NCBI GenBank assembly: GCA_963728145.1
Contig: CAVSJA010000002.1
Coordinates: 558,001 to 622,000, forward strand
DNA length: 64,000 bases
Direction of reading: 5' to 3'
Source of the DNA: CAVSJA01 sp963728145
GTDB lineage: Bacteria > Bacteroidota > Bacteroidia > Chitinophagales > Chitinophagaceae
Shown here: positions 34,634 to 44,256 of the stretch, in pieces
Numbering within the stretch: the stretch's first letter is position 1
Layout: the number at the start of each line of letters is the position of its first letter
Position numbers and translations under genes: made by a program
The notes under the pieces: generated by a model
Seen by the model: the letters and a program-made list of their open reading frames with translations, nothing else
What the model was told of the DNA's origin: nothing
The model's database searches: none

Positions 34634-37210
34634 ATGAAAAGAAATATACCCGGCATTATTATTTTGATTTTACTGCTTATTGGGAGTCTTCTCCTGAAAG
34701 CCCAATGTCCAGCCGGAGCGACAACCGCTACGATGAATTGGGATAACCTTGATTATCTCACCCGAAACGGTACCTACACCAGTTTTGTTACTAATGCAAT
34801 GCGCGATACCCAGTATTTTACTTTGGGAGTCAATCGTGCAAAGATCCAGCTAAACGGAATTTCAACGAATGGAGAAAACACCTTGAACATCGCTGAGATC
34901 GGTGCATTTGGAACAGGTGCTGATGTTGAATACAGTAATAATGGTACGATCATCATTACATTTGATACCATTGTTTACAATTTCCGTTTCAGCATCTTCG
35001 ATATCGACTTATCACAATCAGTAAGAGTTACAGCAACTGATGGATCAGCGATTCCTTTACCATTAAATGTTACCATGGCCAGTCTTGCGGCAGGTGTACA
35101 TACCATCGTTGGTAGTGGAACACCTACTCCGACTGCAAGTGCAAGCAATACAGCAGTAGGAAACAATGACACAAGAGGAACCTTGAATATTTCAGTTGCC
35201 GGTACAGATCCGGGATCAATTGGAATTAAAAGAGTAGTCATTAACGTCGGATTCGGCGGCGGCGCTACCGGAGATTTTTGGTTGTCAGATCTTAGCGCAT
35301 GTGTATTCGGAAGTTTTCCACTCAATTATTATATGCCTCAACAACCCTGGATCGGTCAGCCGGCTTATTACTTAGTTACGCCAGATAACAACTCAGTTTA
35401 TTTATTCAATCCATTAACAGGTAAAGCGGATTGGTTGTTCAGCGAGCCTTCATCACCATGGGTAAACTCAATGGCCTATGATTATAAGAACCGTATTCTT
35501 TATTATGTGATGGACCATCCTTCCCCTGTGAGTTCAAACAAATCGCTGAAAAAGTATGATTTCAATACAGAAACGATTAGTACTGTTGTGGCGGATATTA
35601 CTTCACTAGGTATTCCACTTTTCGATATTGTTGTGGAATCTGCCGGTGCCGCCTTTTACAACAACTCATTATTTCTTGGTATTGAAGGAACCAATAGTTC
35701 AAAGAACTCCGCAAGAGAATCGCTCATCTGGAGAATTGATTTCAATACCGCATTGCAACCCATTAAAGTTGCCCAGGTGTTTGGCCGCCCCGCTGACAAT
35801 GGTACCGGAACACTTACACATGACTGGGGTGACTTTACTATTAAAGATGGAACACTTTATGACTTCAATACGGGTAACTCTGGAAGTACATCGCAGTTTA
35901 TCCATTTCAATATGCAAACCGGTGGACAGTTAATTTATAATACTAACGGAAACCCTGCACCGATCCAGGCTGGACAAACCTATGATGGAAAGATCTACTG
36001 GACAGGTGGTCAGTCACCTGAAACAGGAAGGGTTGCAAGATATAATGAGGATGGAACTATCGGAGCCAAGATCGTTGCAACAGTTACTCCATGTTCTCCA
36101 CCATGGGTAGGAAGAGCAGGTGATGCATCAGATCCGTTCCGTCCAAAGAGTGACTTTGGAGATGCTCCAGCTTCATATGACCCAATTGCCAATGATAAGG
36201 CGACGCATGAATTTGATTGTAATCTTAGATTAGGTGCAATCTTCGACCGTGAGTGGGATAAAACTCCTTCAGCAAATGCAACTGCTGACGGAACTGATGA
36301 AGATGGTATTGTGACGCTTACTGTGTTAACACCAGGAACGATCAACTATGTACAAAATGTGAGTGTATATAATAATACCGGCGCTCCTGCAACTTTGATC
36401 GGATGGTTGGATTATAATGGTAATGGCGTGTATGATGCAGGTGAAGGTAGATCAGTTACTGTTCCAAGCTCTGGAGCACAACAAACAATTACACTTAGCT
36501 GGATGGCGATCACAGTCGGCATTGCTGCTGGTTCAAATACATTCCTGCGTCTGAGATTAACATCACAGGCAAATGGAATGACTGTAAATAACCCCACCCG
36601 GTGGTATTCAAATGGTGAGGTTGAGGATTACATGGTATTCGTGAATGTACTGTTGCCAGTTGATATTCTTTCATTCACTGCACAGGCTCAGCAGAACCAG
36701 CGTGTGGTGCTTGATTGGACAAGCAGCAAAGAAGTTAATTTCCTTGGCTTTGATATTGAAAGAAGCAAGGACGGATTATCATGGCAGAAGATCGGATTTG
36801 TAGCAGCGCAATCTAATGGAGCCGAAACAAATGATTATAGCTATACTGATAATGATCCATTGACAGGGGTTTCTTACTATCGATTGAGATTAGTTGATGT
36901 AGATGGAAACAGTAAGTACAGCACGATCAGGTCAGTGGAGATCAAAGGTATAAACCACGGTATACGGATTGTGCCGAATCCTGTAGTCAACTATGCGGTA
37001 TTGAAGTTCAGCGCTGAGAAGAATGAGACTGCACAGTTGTTTATTATCAATGCAGAAGGAAAACGGATGCGCAGTAAGATGATCACAATAAAAGCCGGGC
37101 AAAATGAGATCACCCTCGATCAGTGGTCATCGCTTACACCGGGAGTTTATGTGGTGCAGGTGCTGACGTCAGAAAAGACGATGAATGTGCGCGTGGTTGT
37201 GCAAAGATGA
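34634..37210 (+). CDS. T9SS-secreted GEVED-domain protein
   Basis: An 858-residue protein. The start at 34634 (MKRNIPGII) is chosen because it gives a proper signal peptide (ends GSLLLKAQ); the frame is open further left but reads as non-coding. Parts in order: N-terminal beta domain; a propeller-like region (PAYYLVTPDNNSVYLFNPLT, SPWVNSMAYDYKNRILYY); DFGDAPASYDP leading to a GEVED-type domain (ADGTDEDGI, GWLDYNGNGVYDAGEG, WYSNGEVEDYMVFV); a fibronectin-like segment; and a sorting domain (VPNPVVNY... VRVVVQR). GEVED domains are found in large adhesins and surface enzymes. No catalytic site is recognised. Confidence 0.8.
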   Translation: MKRNIPGIIILILLLIGSLLLKAQCPAGATTATMNWDNLDYLTRNGTYTSFVTNAMRDTQYFTLGVNRAKIQLNGISTNGENTLNIAEIGAFGTGADVEYSNNGTIIITFDTIVYNFRFSIFDIDLSQSVRVTATDGSAIPLPLNVTMASLAAGVHTIVGSGTPTPTASASNTAVGNNDTRGTLNISVAGTDPGSIGIKRVVINVGFGGGATGDFWLSDLSACVFGSFPLNYYMPQQPWIGQPAYYLVTPDNNSVYLFNPLTGKADWLFSEPSSPWVNSMAYDYKNRILYYVMDHPSPVSSNKSLKKYDFNTETISTVVADITSLGIPLFDIVVESAGAAFYNNSLFLGIEGTNSSKNSARESLIWRIDFNTALQPIKVAQVFGRPADNGTGTLTHDWGDFTIKDGTLYDFNTGNSGSTSQFIHFNMQTGGQLIYNTNGNPAPIQAGQTYDGKIYWTGGQSPETGRVARYNEDGTIGAKIVATVTPCSPPWVGRAGDASDPFRPKSDFGDAPASYDPIANDKATHEFDCNLRLGAIFDREWDKTPSANATADGTDEDGIVTLTVLTPGTINYVQNVSVYNNTGAPATLIGWLDYNGNGVYDAGEGRSVTVPSSGAQQTITLSWMAITVGIAAGSNTFLRLRLTSQANGMTVNNPTRWYSNGEVEDYMVFVNVLLPVDILSFTAQAQQNQRVVLDWTSSKEVNFLGFDIERSKDGLSWQKIGFVAAQSNGAETNDYSYTDNDPLTGVSYYRLRLVDVDGNSKYSTIRSVEIKGINHGIRIVPNPVVNYAVLKFSAEKNETAQLFIINAEGKRMRSKMITIKAGQNEITLDQWSSLTPGVYVVQVLTSEKTMNVRVVVQR

Positions 37211-37221
37211 AAATAGAAAAT

Positions 37222-37249
37222 AGCCCGTTCGAAAGAACGGGCTTATTAT
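37222..37249 (+). terminator. GNRA-loop terminator after the GEVED protein
   Basis: Perfect 9-bp stem AGCCCGTTC (37222-37230) / GAACGGGCT (37235-37243) closed by a GAAA tetraloop, followed by TATTATA. It ends about 21 nt before the next ATG, so the two T9SS genes are probably transcribed separately or with read-through. Confidence 0.8.
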
Positions 37250-37263
37250 AAACCTAGCCCCCA

Positions 37264-40173
37264 ATGAAAAAACTTATCCTGCTCACACTGGTGTTTGCTG
37301 CAGGTTTGTTATGTCTAAACCTTGCGCGGGACTGGTCGCAAACCCTGGGCGAGGTTGATGAAACCGCTGATGAATCTGATAGGGTTGGCGACCGTGAAGA
37401 AGAAGAAGGGCTTTTGTCAGGCGCAGACAAACAGTTGGCCTCATGGTGGTGGGCAAAAGCGTATCCCGATCCTACATATATTGAAACTAAATATTACCAG
37501 GCCTGGCTCCATGCGAAGGCAATGAAAGATCCACCGATTATTCATCAAAGGAACGGTGCAAGCCAGGCAATCAATCTTTCTATATTCAACGGCAACTGGA
37601 TTCCGATTGGGCCAGACCAAAATATTGGCGGTAGAATTCTTTCTATCGCAATCGATCCTAATAACAGCAACATAATATTTATTGGAAGCGCCAGTGGTGG
37701 TATTTGGAAAACCGTCACTGGCGGTATCGGATCCAACGCATGGAAAGCCGTTCCTACAGGATTTCCGGTGCTTGGAGTTGCGTCAATAATCATCAATCCT
37801 TCCAATTCAAATATTATCTATGCTGCAACCGGTGAAGTGTATCGTACGGATACATCGAATATCGGTTTCAATGTTTGGAAAGCAAGAGGTACTTATGGAG
37901 TGGGCATTCTCAAAAGTATAGATGGTGGGGAAACCTGGACTTCTATATTAAATAAAAGCCTTTCTAATTTATTTGGAGTTCAGATGCTTGAATTTGATCC
38001 CTCAGATCCGAATACAATTTATGCCTGTGCAACTGATGGTTTGTATCGCTCAACAGATGGGGGTGCAAACTGGAATAAGATACTGGATAAGATTTATGTT
38101 TCTGATGTGGTGGTCCATCCGTCTAATCCAAATCTTCTCCTGGCTGCTGTAGGCAACCTATTGAATGCCGATAAAGGAATATATAGTAGTGCGAATGGAG
38201 GTGCTAGTTGGACAAAGATTACCAGCGGACTTCCATCTTCCTTTGAAGGCTTTATCAAATTAGATAATGCAAGTACTGATCCGGATATGGTGATTGCCTC
38301 AATTGGACGTGATGCAGGAAATCTGAATGAATTATTTCGCTCTACCAATTTCGGACAAAGCTGGTCGGTATTATCGAATTCAAACCATTGCCAGTATCAG
38401 TTCTGGTTCGCGCATGATGTTGCGATCAATCCTTCCAATACGAATGAGTTGGTCATGGGAGGAGTTCCATTATATAATTATAATATTTCGCTCGCCGATC
38501 GAAATGGAATAGGTGGCGTGCATGCGGATGTTCATGATATTGAATTCGATCCTTCAAACAATAATAACGTGTATGTAGCATGCGATGGTGGAATGTATAA
38601 AAGTACAAATGGAGGAAATACATTTTCCATGATCAATGGCGGATTGCAGGCTGTACAGTTTTATGCGTCATTTGCGGTTTCTCCAACCAATCCGAATGTT
38701 ATGATTGGTGGATTGCAGGATAATGGTGTTGTGCGATACAATGGAGCCGGATGGACCACCGTGATGGGTGGCGATGGTGGTCCCTGTGTGTTTCATCCCA
38801 CCAATGGAAATATTGTATTTGCGTCGAATGATGCAAGAAGAGTAATGCGTTCGACGAATGGTGGATTGAGTTTTTCTGAAGTACTAAGCAGTTGGGCATT
38901 TGTGGCTGACTCAAGAACTGGTTTTATGGCTCCGCTCGCTATTGCTCCATTGAATCCTTTAATCGTTTATTCGGGCTCCGACAACATGCATAGAAGTTCA
39001 AACGGAGGAACTGCAGGTACCTGGGATGATAATTCTTACACTACTGCAAACGATTATATCGAAGCTCGACATAAAACAGCAATTGCAATGGCTGTTTCTC
39101 CTTCGAATGAATACAAGGTTTTTGTTTCAACGTCTCCCTTCGCTCAATACGACAATGATATTAATCGACTGCATGTAAATGAACCTCCAAATTTGCTCAG
39201 AACTACTGATGGCGCAGTAAGTTTCTATAGTATAAAGAATGGCTTGCCTGACCGCTTTGTAATGGACATTGCAATCAACCCGAATCATGATGATAGTGTT
39301 TGGATCGTCCTGGGTGGCTTCGGTAGCTCCCATGTGTACCTGAGTGCAGATGGTGGTGGTACCTGGGCTGACAGAGGAATTGGATTACCTGATGTTCCGA
39401 CCAACGCAATATTATTGGATCCGGCTAACCCATCAGTTGTATATATAGGTAATGATCTTGGTGTTTTTGTGAGTCCGGACATCGGCGCTACCTGGTATGA
39501 TTTTAATGGTTCTTTGTGGGATGCAACATTGGTGATGGACCTTGCAGTTACTTCTGACAATCGACTTGTTGCAGCGACGCATGGTAAAGGTGCTTTTTAC
39601 AGTACGCTCTACATCCTTTCGCATACATTGATCAACCTTAACGGAAAGAACTCCGGAAACTATAATGATCTCAATTGGAAGACAACAGCAGAAGCAAATG
39701 TGTTGAATTATGAATTGGAAAGAAGTCTTGATGGGAACAGCTATTCAAAAATTGCTACAGTACCTGCAAGGAACAACTCATCAGGCGCGGATTACTCTTA
39801 TCGCGACAATATATCTTCCATAAATAATAGCAACTCCATTTTTTATCGCTTGAAGATGGTAGATATAGATGGGCAGTACCGTTATTCCAACGTCGTAAAT
39901 ATTAAACTGCCTTATCGACCAAACCTGGTAGTAGAGGGAAATCCTTTTGAAAACAAGCTCAGGTTGGTATTTAATTCTCATGGAAATGATCAGGCTAAGA
40001 TCCGGATTTATGATGGGGGAGGAAGGTGCCTTATTTCCCGTTCAGTGCATCTGGTAGCCGGAATTAACCGATTGACTATAAACGATCTCCAGGGCCTTCC
40101 ACGGGCTTCATATATTATGGAGTTCCAGACCAGTCTTCACAAGATCTCCCGGAAAATCATCAAACAAAGGTGA
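37264..40173 (+). CDS. T9SS-secreted VPS10/BNR-repeat beta-propeller protein
   Basis: A 969-residue protein: N-terminal signal (~1-20), a strongly acidic stretch (DETADESDRVGDREEEEG, ~36-53), then two propeller-like blocks with repeated Asp-box/BNR signatures (SIDGGETWTSI, STDGGANWNKI, STNGGNTFSMI, SADGGGTWADRG). These are joined to a fibronectin-like segment (LNWKTTAEANVLNYELERS) and a sorting domain ending ISRKIIKQR. Such sortilin-like propellers occur in secreted glycosidases and adhesins; I see no defined catalytic residues. It is a distant paralogue of the products at 53214 and 59563. Confidence 0.8.
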   Translation: MKKLILLTLVFAAGLLCLNLARDWSQTLGEVDETADESDRVGDREEEEGLLSGADKQLASWWWAKAYPDPTYIETKYYQAWLHAKAMKDPPIIHQRNGASQAINLSIFNGNWIPIGPDQNIGGRILSIAIDPNNSNIIFIGSASGGIWKTVTGGIGSNAWKAVPTGFPVLGVASIIINPSNSNIIYAATGEVYRTDTSNIGFNVWKARGTYGVGILKSIDGGETWTSILNKSLSNLFGVQMLEFDPSDPNTIYACATDGLYRSTDGGANWNKILDKIYVSDVVVHPSNPNLLLAAVGNLLNADKGIYSSANGGASWTKITSGLPSSFEGFIKLDNASTDPDMVIASIGRDAGNLNELFRSTNFGQSWSVLSNSNHCQYQFWFAHDVAINPSNTNELVMGGVPLYNYNISLADRNGIGGVHADVHDIEFDPSNNNNVYVACDGGMYKSTNGGNTFSMINGGLQAVQFYASFAVSPTNPNVMIGGLQDNGVVRYNGAGWTTVMGGDGGPCVFHPTNGNIVFASNDARRVMRSTNGGLSFSEVLSSWAFVADSRTGFMAPLAIAPLNPLIVYSGSDNMHRSSNGGTAGTWDDNSYTTANDYIEARHKTAIAMAVSPSNEYKVFVSTSPFAQYDNDINRLHVNEPPNLLRTTDGAVSFYSIKNGLPDRFVMDIAINPNHDDSVWIVLGGFGSSHVYLSADGGGTWADRGIGLPDVPTNAILLDPANPSVVYIGNDLGVFVSPDIGATWYDFNGSLWDATLVMDLAVTSDNRLVAATHGKGAFYSTLYILSHTLINLNGKNSGNYNDLNWKTTAEANVLNYELERSLDGNSYSKIATVPARNNSSGADYSYRDNISSINNSNSIFYRLKMVDIDGQYRYSNVVNIKLPYRPNLVVEGNPFENKLRLVFNSHGNDQAKIRIYDGGGRCLISRSVHLVAGINRLTINDLQGLPRASYIMEFQTSLHKISRKIIKQR

Positions 40174-40231
40174 GTCACCCTTCTTTAGAGAGGAGCCGCC
40201 TTTCCAAACAAAGGTGAGTCACCTTTCTTTA
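40161..40231. repeat. 27-nt direct repeat containing a 15-nt palindrome
   Basis: CAAACAAAGGTGAGTCACC plus TTCTTTA-type ends at 40161-40187 and 40205-40231, differing at one base. The core AAGGTGAGTCACCTT is palindromic in copy 2. Copy 1 contains the stop codon of the BNR-repeat gene. The repeat lies 40-110 nt upstream of the promoter at 40270. Confidence 0.75.
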
Positions 40232-40269
40232 CGAAATCGGTGAATACCCATAAAAACTTCGGCGAAATA

Positions 40270-40301
40270 TTTGGTTTATTTTATAAACTACTTTATTTTT
40301 G
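40270..40301 (+). promoter_or_regulatory. Bacteroidota promoter TTTG-N20-TATTTTTG for the receptor gene cluster
   Basis: A -33 element TTTG (40270-40273) and a -7 element TATTTTTG (40294-40301) separated by 20 nt match the Bacteroidota sigma consensus. Transcription would start near 40306-40308, which rules out a TTG start at 40299 and supports the ATG at 40320. This is the best promoter I see in the window. Confidence 0.65.
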
Positions 40302-40319
40302 GGACAAATTTATGATTCG

Positions 40320-42560
40320 ATGATCAAGTTGATACCAATAGCCATTTTTACCTTATCCCATGTTCTAGTCTCAGCGCAAACTACAATTTCAGGCAAAGTA
40401 AAAGACAACAAGGGTAAACCGGTTGTGGGAGCCAGTATAGCTATTAAGGATAGTTATGATGGTGGCACCAGTGACTCTTCAGGAAATTTCAGGTTTCAAA
40501 CAAATGAGAAAGGAGAACACACGCTGCTTATCACTTCAATTGGTTATAAACTGTTTGAACAGAAGATAACCATTGGATCTACTCCCATTCAAACTGACAT
40601 TGTAATGAAGGAAGAGCCCAATGAGTTGACCGCGGTAACAATTACTGCAGGCACATTCGAGGCCAGCGATCGCAAAAGAGCTGCGGTTGTGCTCGATCCG
40701 ATTGACATTGTCACTACCGCAAGCGCAAATGCAGATGTAACCCAGGCATTGAAGACACTCCCCGGCGCACAACAGGTAGGCGAAACCGAAGGATTATTTG
40801 TTAGAGGTGGAACAGCTGCAGAATCAAAAATCTTTATTGATGGTACGCTTGTAAACAAATTCTTTTATAGTAGCGCTCCGAATATCGCCGGTTATGGTCG
40901 CTTTTCTCCTTTCTTATTTAAAGGAACAGTTTTTAGCACCGGTGGTTATTCTGCATTGTATGGACAAGCCCTTTCGTCCGCGGTAATTCTTGAATCAATA
41001 GACCTTCCAGAACAAACTTCTGCAACACTAGGTATATCTATGCTTAGCATTGGTGGAGGATATCAGAAATTAAACAAGAAGAAAACCGCGGCATGGGGAA
41101 TAGAATATAATTATACCGATCTATCGCTTGCATTTGCAGTTATCAAACAAAAACAGGATTATTTTCAGAATCCGAAAATTCATGATCTCAGCGCGCATTT
41201 CCGCATCAAGACTTCTCCAACTGGCTTTATCAAGTATTATGGAAGTTTCAGTTCAAATAGATTCGGTTTTCACGAACCCAGTCTCGATACGGCCGGTTAT
41301 CTCGACATGTTTAAATTGAAAAATCTCTACACCTTTCACAATCTTTCCTGGAAGGATAATCTTGGAGGAGGTTGGAAGTTCAATGCCGGAGTTTCCTATA
41401 CAAATAACAGGGATGAGATCAGCAGCAGGTTGCAGGATCAAAATGAAAAAACTGTTAGCCTCAGTGGCCTAGAATTCAAAAATTTTGATGTGAGCCCCAC
41501 TGGTAACTATTTTAATGCAAAGGCAGTAATTGAAAAAAGACTGTATGGGTTAAGCGCGATCCGTTTTGGTACAGAATACAATTACTTCAATGACAAGGCC
41601 GCTTTTACAGATTATATGGGTAACAAGTACAATAGTACACTCAAAGAAAATATCAATGCGGTTTTCGGGGAAGGGGACGTTTATATTACCAATTCACTTG
41701 CAGCCAAAATCGGCGGACGAGTTGAGCATTCTTCAACCTTAGACCGATACAATTTTGCGCCAAGAGTTTCTATTGCTTACAAAACAGGGAAAGGAGCACA
41801 GGCTTCTGTGGCATATGGTATATTCTATCAGAATCCTGAAACAAGATATCTTCCTTCGCCAAATCCATTGAATTTCTCAAAAGCTACTCATTATATCGCG
41901 CAATACCAGATTATAAGAAATCAGCGGGTATTCAGAGCTGAAGTATTTTATAAAGAATATGAGCAATTGGTCAAAACTGGTTTTGCAAATGGACTTGCTA
42001 TCAATAACCAGGGATTCGGAGATGCAAAGGGATTTGAATTTTTCTGGAGAGATAAGAAGACAATTAAAAATTTCGATTACTGGATTTCATATTCTTACCT
42101 GGATACAAAAAGAGATTACCTGAATTTCCCTTATGCGACTAATCCGAATTTCGCTGCAACACATACCGCTTCATTGATCATGAAGAAATTCGTTATGCCA
42201 TGGAAAACCGGATTCAATCTGGCTTATAACTACGCCAGCGGCCGTCCTTACTATAATATCCGATTTGACGGAAGCGAAAATAAATTCACTGATATGGGCA
42301 GGACTCCTGATTATCACAATGTCAGTTTCAGCCTGAATTATATTCCATCAATCGGAAAACAAAACGCGAAGAGTTTTATAGTGTACGTGCTTTCCGTGAA
42401 CAATATTTTCAATATCAAACAAATTTACGGGTACGAATATTCATACAATGGAGCAAGAAAGGAAGCGATCGTTCCTCCATCGAGGATGTTTGTATTCATC
42501 GGAGCTTTCATGAGTTTTGGAATCGACCGCACAGATGATGCTATCAATAATAATTTGTAA
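40320..42560 (+). CDS. TonB-dependent receptor with carboxypeptidase-like domain
   Basis: A 746-residue outer-membrane receptor from the ATG at 40320: signal peptide (ends HVLVSAQ), carboxypeptidase-like regulatory domain (~20-105; TTISGKVKDNKGKPVVGASI), plug (~110-235; GETEGLFVRGGTAAESKIFIDG, YSALYGQALSSAVILES) and a beta-barrel to the end. The class resembles FecA-like receptors of Bacteroidota rather than SusC. It leads a five-gene co-directional group with small membrane proteins and a winged-helix regulator (gap to the next gene 15 nt). Substrate unknown; metal or small-ligand uptake is common in this class. Confidence 0.87.
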   Translation: MIKLIPIAIFTLSHVLVSAQTTISGKVKDNKGKPVVGASIAIKDSYDGGTSDSSGNFRFQTNEKGEHTLLITSIGYKLFEQKITIGSTPIQTDIVMKEEPNELTAVTITAGTFEASDRKRAAVVLDPIDIVTTASANADVTQALKTLPGAQQVGETEGLFVRGGTAAESKIFIDGTLVNKFFYSSAPNIAGYGRFSPFLFKGTVFSTGGYSALYGQALSSAVILESIDLPEQTSATLGISMLSIGGGYQKLNKKKTAAWGIEYNYTDLSLAFAVIKQKQDYFQNPKIHDLSAHFRIKTSPTGFIKYYGSFSSNRFGFHEPSLDTAGYLDMFKLKNLYTFHNLSWKDNLGGGWKFNAGVSYTNNRDEISSRLQDQNEKTVSLSGLEFKNFDVSPTGNYFNAKAVIEKRLYGLSAIRFGTEYNYFNDKAAFTDYMGNKYNSTLKENINAVFGEGDVYITNSLAAKIGGRVEHSSTLDRYNFAPRVSIAYKTGKGAQASVAYGIFYQNPETRYLPSPNPLNFSKATHYIAQYQIIRNQRVFRAEVFYKEYEQLVKTGFANGLAINNQGFGDAKGFEFFWRDKKTIKNFDYWISYSYLDTKRDYLNFPYATNPNFAATHTASLIMKKFVMPWKTGFNLAYNYASGRPYYNIRFDGSENKFTDMGRTPDYHNVSFSLNYIPSIGKQNAKSFIVYVLSVNNIFNIKQIYGYEYSYNGARKEAIVPPSRMFVFIGAFMSFGIDRTDDAINNNL

Positions 42561-42575
42561 AATAAAACCAACTAC

Positions 42576-42872
42576 ATGAGTAACGATTTTCAAACCAAAG
42601 ACAATAGCCGCGACCCACAAATATGGGAGATCGCGCAAAGGAGAGTAAGTTTCAAGTATCATTTTGTCAGCTACGTAATCATCAATGCATTTTTATGGAT
42701 TGTGTGGGCTATGAGCGGAGGCGAGAATGATCATAATGGTTTACCGTGGGCAATCTGGCCTACACTCGGTTGGGGCATTGGGTTGCTCTTCCATTTTCTC
42801 GGTGCTTACGTATTTCCGAAGCAAAATGCCGTTGAAAAAGAGTATGAAAAATTAATGAAGGAAAAAAAATAA
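42576..42872 (+). CDS. 2TM-domain membrane protein
   Basis: A 98-residue protein with two hydrophobic helices (~29-46 VSYVIINAFLWIVWAMSG and ~60-78 WPTLGWGIGLLFHFLGAYVF) separated by a short polar loop, and a basic C-terminal tail (EKEYEKLMKEKK). This matches the small 2TM domain family of Bacteroidota, often found beside sensor or regulator genes. It is 15 nt after the TonB receptor and 18 nt before the next gene. The molecular role is unknown. Confidence 0.75.
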   Translation: MSNDFQTKDNSRDPQIWEIAQRRVSFKYHFVSYVIINAFLWIVWAMSGGENDHNGLPWAIWPTLGWGIGLLFHFLGAYVFPKQNAVEKEYEKLMKEKK

Positions 42873-42890
42873 ATCAATAAAACCAGTTAT

Positions 42891-43547
42891 ATGAAAAGAA
42901 TAAGTTTGTTTCTGATGGCTGCATCAATGAGTGTGGCAGCATTTTCGCAAAGTGAGCGTTATACAAAGGCCATGGAATCTAATATTTCAAAATTGGATTC
43001 CACATCAACCGTCGAAGGATGGGTTGAACTTGCCAACAGTTTCCAACGAATCGCCGACGCTGAAAAAACGCAATGGCTTCCCTATTACTACGCAGCTTAT
43101 AGCAATGTATTGAATGGATATATGCTGATGGGTGCACAGACTTCAGGAATGGCAGAAAAGATCGATCCTTTAGCTGCAAAAGCAGAAGAGCTTATTTTGA
43201 AAGCAGAGGCCCTTAGCAAAGACAATGCTGAGATTTTTATTGTAAAGAAAATGATCGCAGGATTGAGATTGGTGGGCGATCCCATGAACCGCTGGCAAAC
43301 AGAGGGTCCAATTGCTGAAGCTGCCTTGAATAAAGCAAAGTCTTTGGAGCCAAACAATCCCAGGATTTATGTCCTAGAAGCGCAGGATAAATTTTATACT
43401 CCCGAACAATTTGGCGGAAGTAAAACGGAAGCTAAGACCCTATTTGAGGAAGCACTTAAGAAGTTTGAAACCTACAAACCTCAGACTTCGCTGCATCCGA
43501 ATTGGGGAAAGACAGCAGCTCAATACTTCCTGACTCAGTTGAAATAA
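42891..43547 (+). CDS. Secreted helical-repeat (TPR-like) protein
   Basis: A 218-residue protein with a signal peptide (ends SVAAFSQ) and a mature part of paired amphipathic helices (VEGWVELANSFQRIADAEKT, DPLAAKAEELILKAEALSK, PIAEAALNKAKSLEPNNPRI) in the manner of TPR or SEL1-like repeats, without strict consensus. It should act as a periplasmic scaffold. It lies within the receptor group; its partner may be the TonB receptor or the membrane proteins encoded alongside. Confidence 0.6.
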   Translation: MKRISLFLMAASMSVAAFSQSERYTKAMESNISKLDSTSTVEGWVELANSFQRIADAEKTQWLPYYYAAYSNVLNGYMLMGAQTSGMAEKIDPLAAKAEELILKAEALSKDNAEIFIVKKMIAGLRLVGDPMNRWQTEGPIAEAALNKAKSLEPNNPRIYVLEAQDKFYTPEQFGGSKTEAKTLFEEALKKFETYKPQTSLHPNWGKTAAQYFLTQLK

Positions 43548-43584
43548 TGTGTATTAAATCGGCATGAGTGGGAACTATATTTGA

Positions 43585-44205
43585 ATGACTAAACCAACTA
43601 CCATGCAGGAAGAGCAACTTTCCGGCGATGAAAGCCTGAAGTTGATCCAGTCTATGATCAACAAGGCAAAGAATCAATTCAGCGAAAACGGACATCTATA
43701 TTTATTATGGGGTTGGGTAGTACTGCTCTGCAGCATTGCCCAATTCGTTTTGCTGTACTATTATCAATATGAAAAGCATTACCTGGTTTGGATGGCCTGT
43801 TGGGGTGCTTTTATTTACCAGGCGATCTATCTCTATCGCAAGGAAAAGAAAAAACATGTAAAAACTTATACGGATGAGATCATAGGATATGTGTGGATTG
43901 CCTTTGTGATCATGATGTTCCTGTTTGGATTTCTGTATGGAAGATTATTGGGCGAAGATTACTATAAATTCATTTCACCTGGCTTCCTGGCAATTTATGG
44001 TTTGCCAACTTTTCTGTCTGGGATCATACTGCGGTTTCGTCCTTTATGGATAGGAGGGATTTGTTGCTGGGTGCTTTCGGTTATCGCCTCATTTATTAAT
44101 AATGAGTACCAATTATTGTTTTTAGGCCTTGCCGTTATCATTGCATGGATCATTCCTGGTTATATTTTACAAGGCAGGTATAAAAAACAGGGCGCCTTAA
44201 CCTGA
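43585..44205 (+). CDS. Multi-pass membrane protein of unknown function
   Basis: A 206-residue integral membrane protein. An N-terminal cytoplasmic helix (LKLIQSMINKAKNQF) precedes about five to six membrane segments, including YLLWGWVVLLCSIAQFVLLYY, IGYVWIAFVIMMFLFGFLYG and LLFLGLAVIIAWIIPGYIL. The start may instead be ATG 43603 (MQEEQLSG). Membrane proteins of this size directly upstream of a winged-helix regulator are a recurring Bacteroidota pair, and the regulator follows here after 51 nt. The function is not known to me. Confidence 0.6.
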   Translation: MTKPTTMQEEQLSGDESLKLIQSMINKAKNQFSENGHLYLLWGWVVLLCSIAQFVLLYYYQYEKHYLVWMACWGAFIYQAIYLYRKEKKKHVKTYTDEIIGYVWIAFVIMMFLFGFLYGRLLGEDYYKFISPGFLAIYGLPTFLSGIILRFRPLWIGGICCWVLSVIASFINNEYQLLFLGLAVIIAWIIPGYILQGRYKKQGALT

Positions 44206-44256
44206 AATGAGAAATTGAAGAGATGGTAAAAAATGTTTTAAGTGAATAGCTGAATA

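Noticed and set aside
36010..36345. 111-residue minus-strand frame within the GEVED gene, and similar opposite-strand frames in other long genes
   Set aside because: These lie wholly inside strongly supported genes and have no recognised motifs; they follow from the codon pattern of the real gene.
40299..40319. TTG start of the TonB receptor at 40299
   Set aside because: It overlaps the -7 promoter box, so it would not be transcribed as a full codon series.
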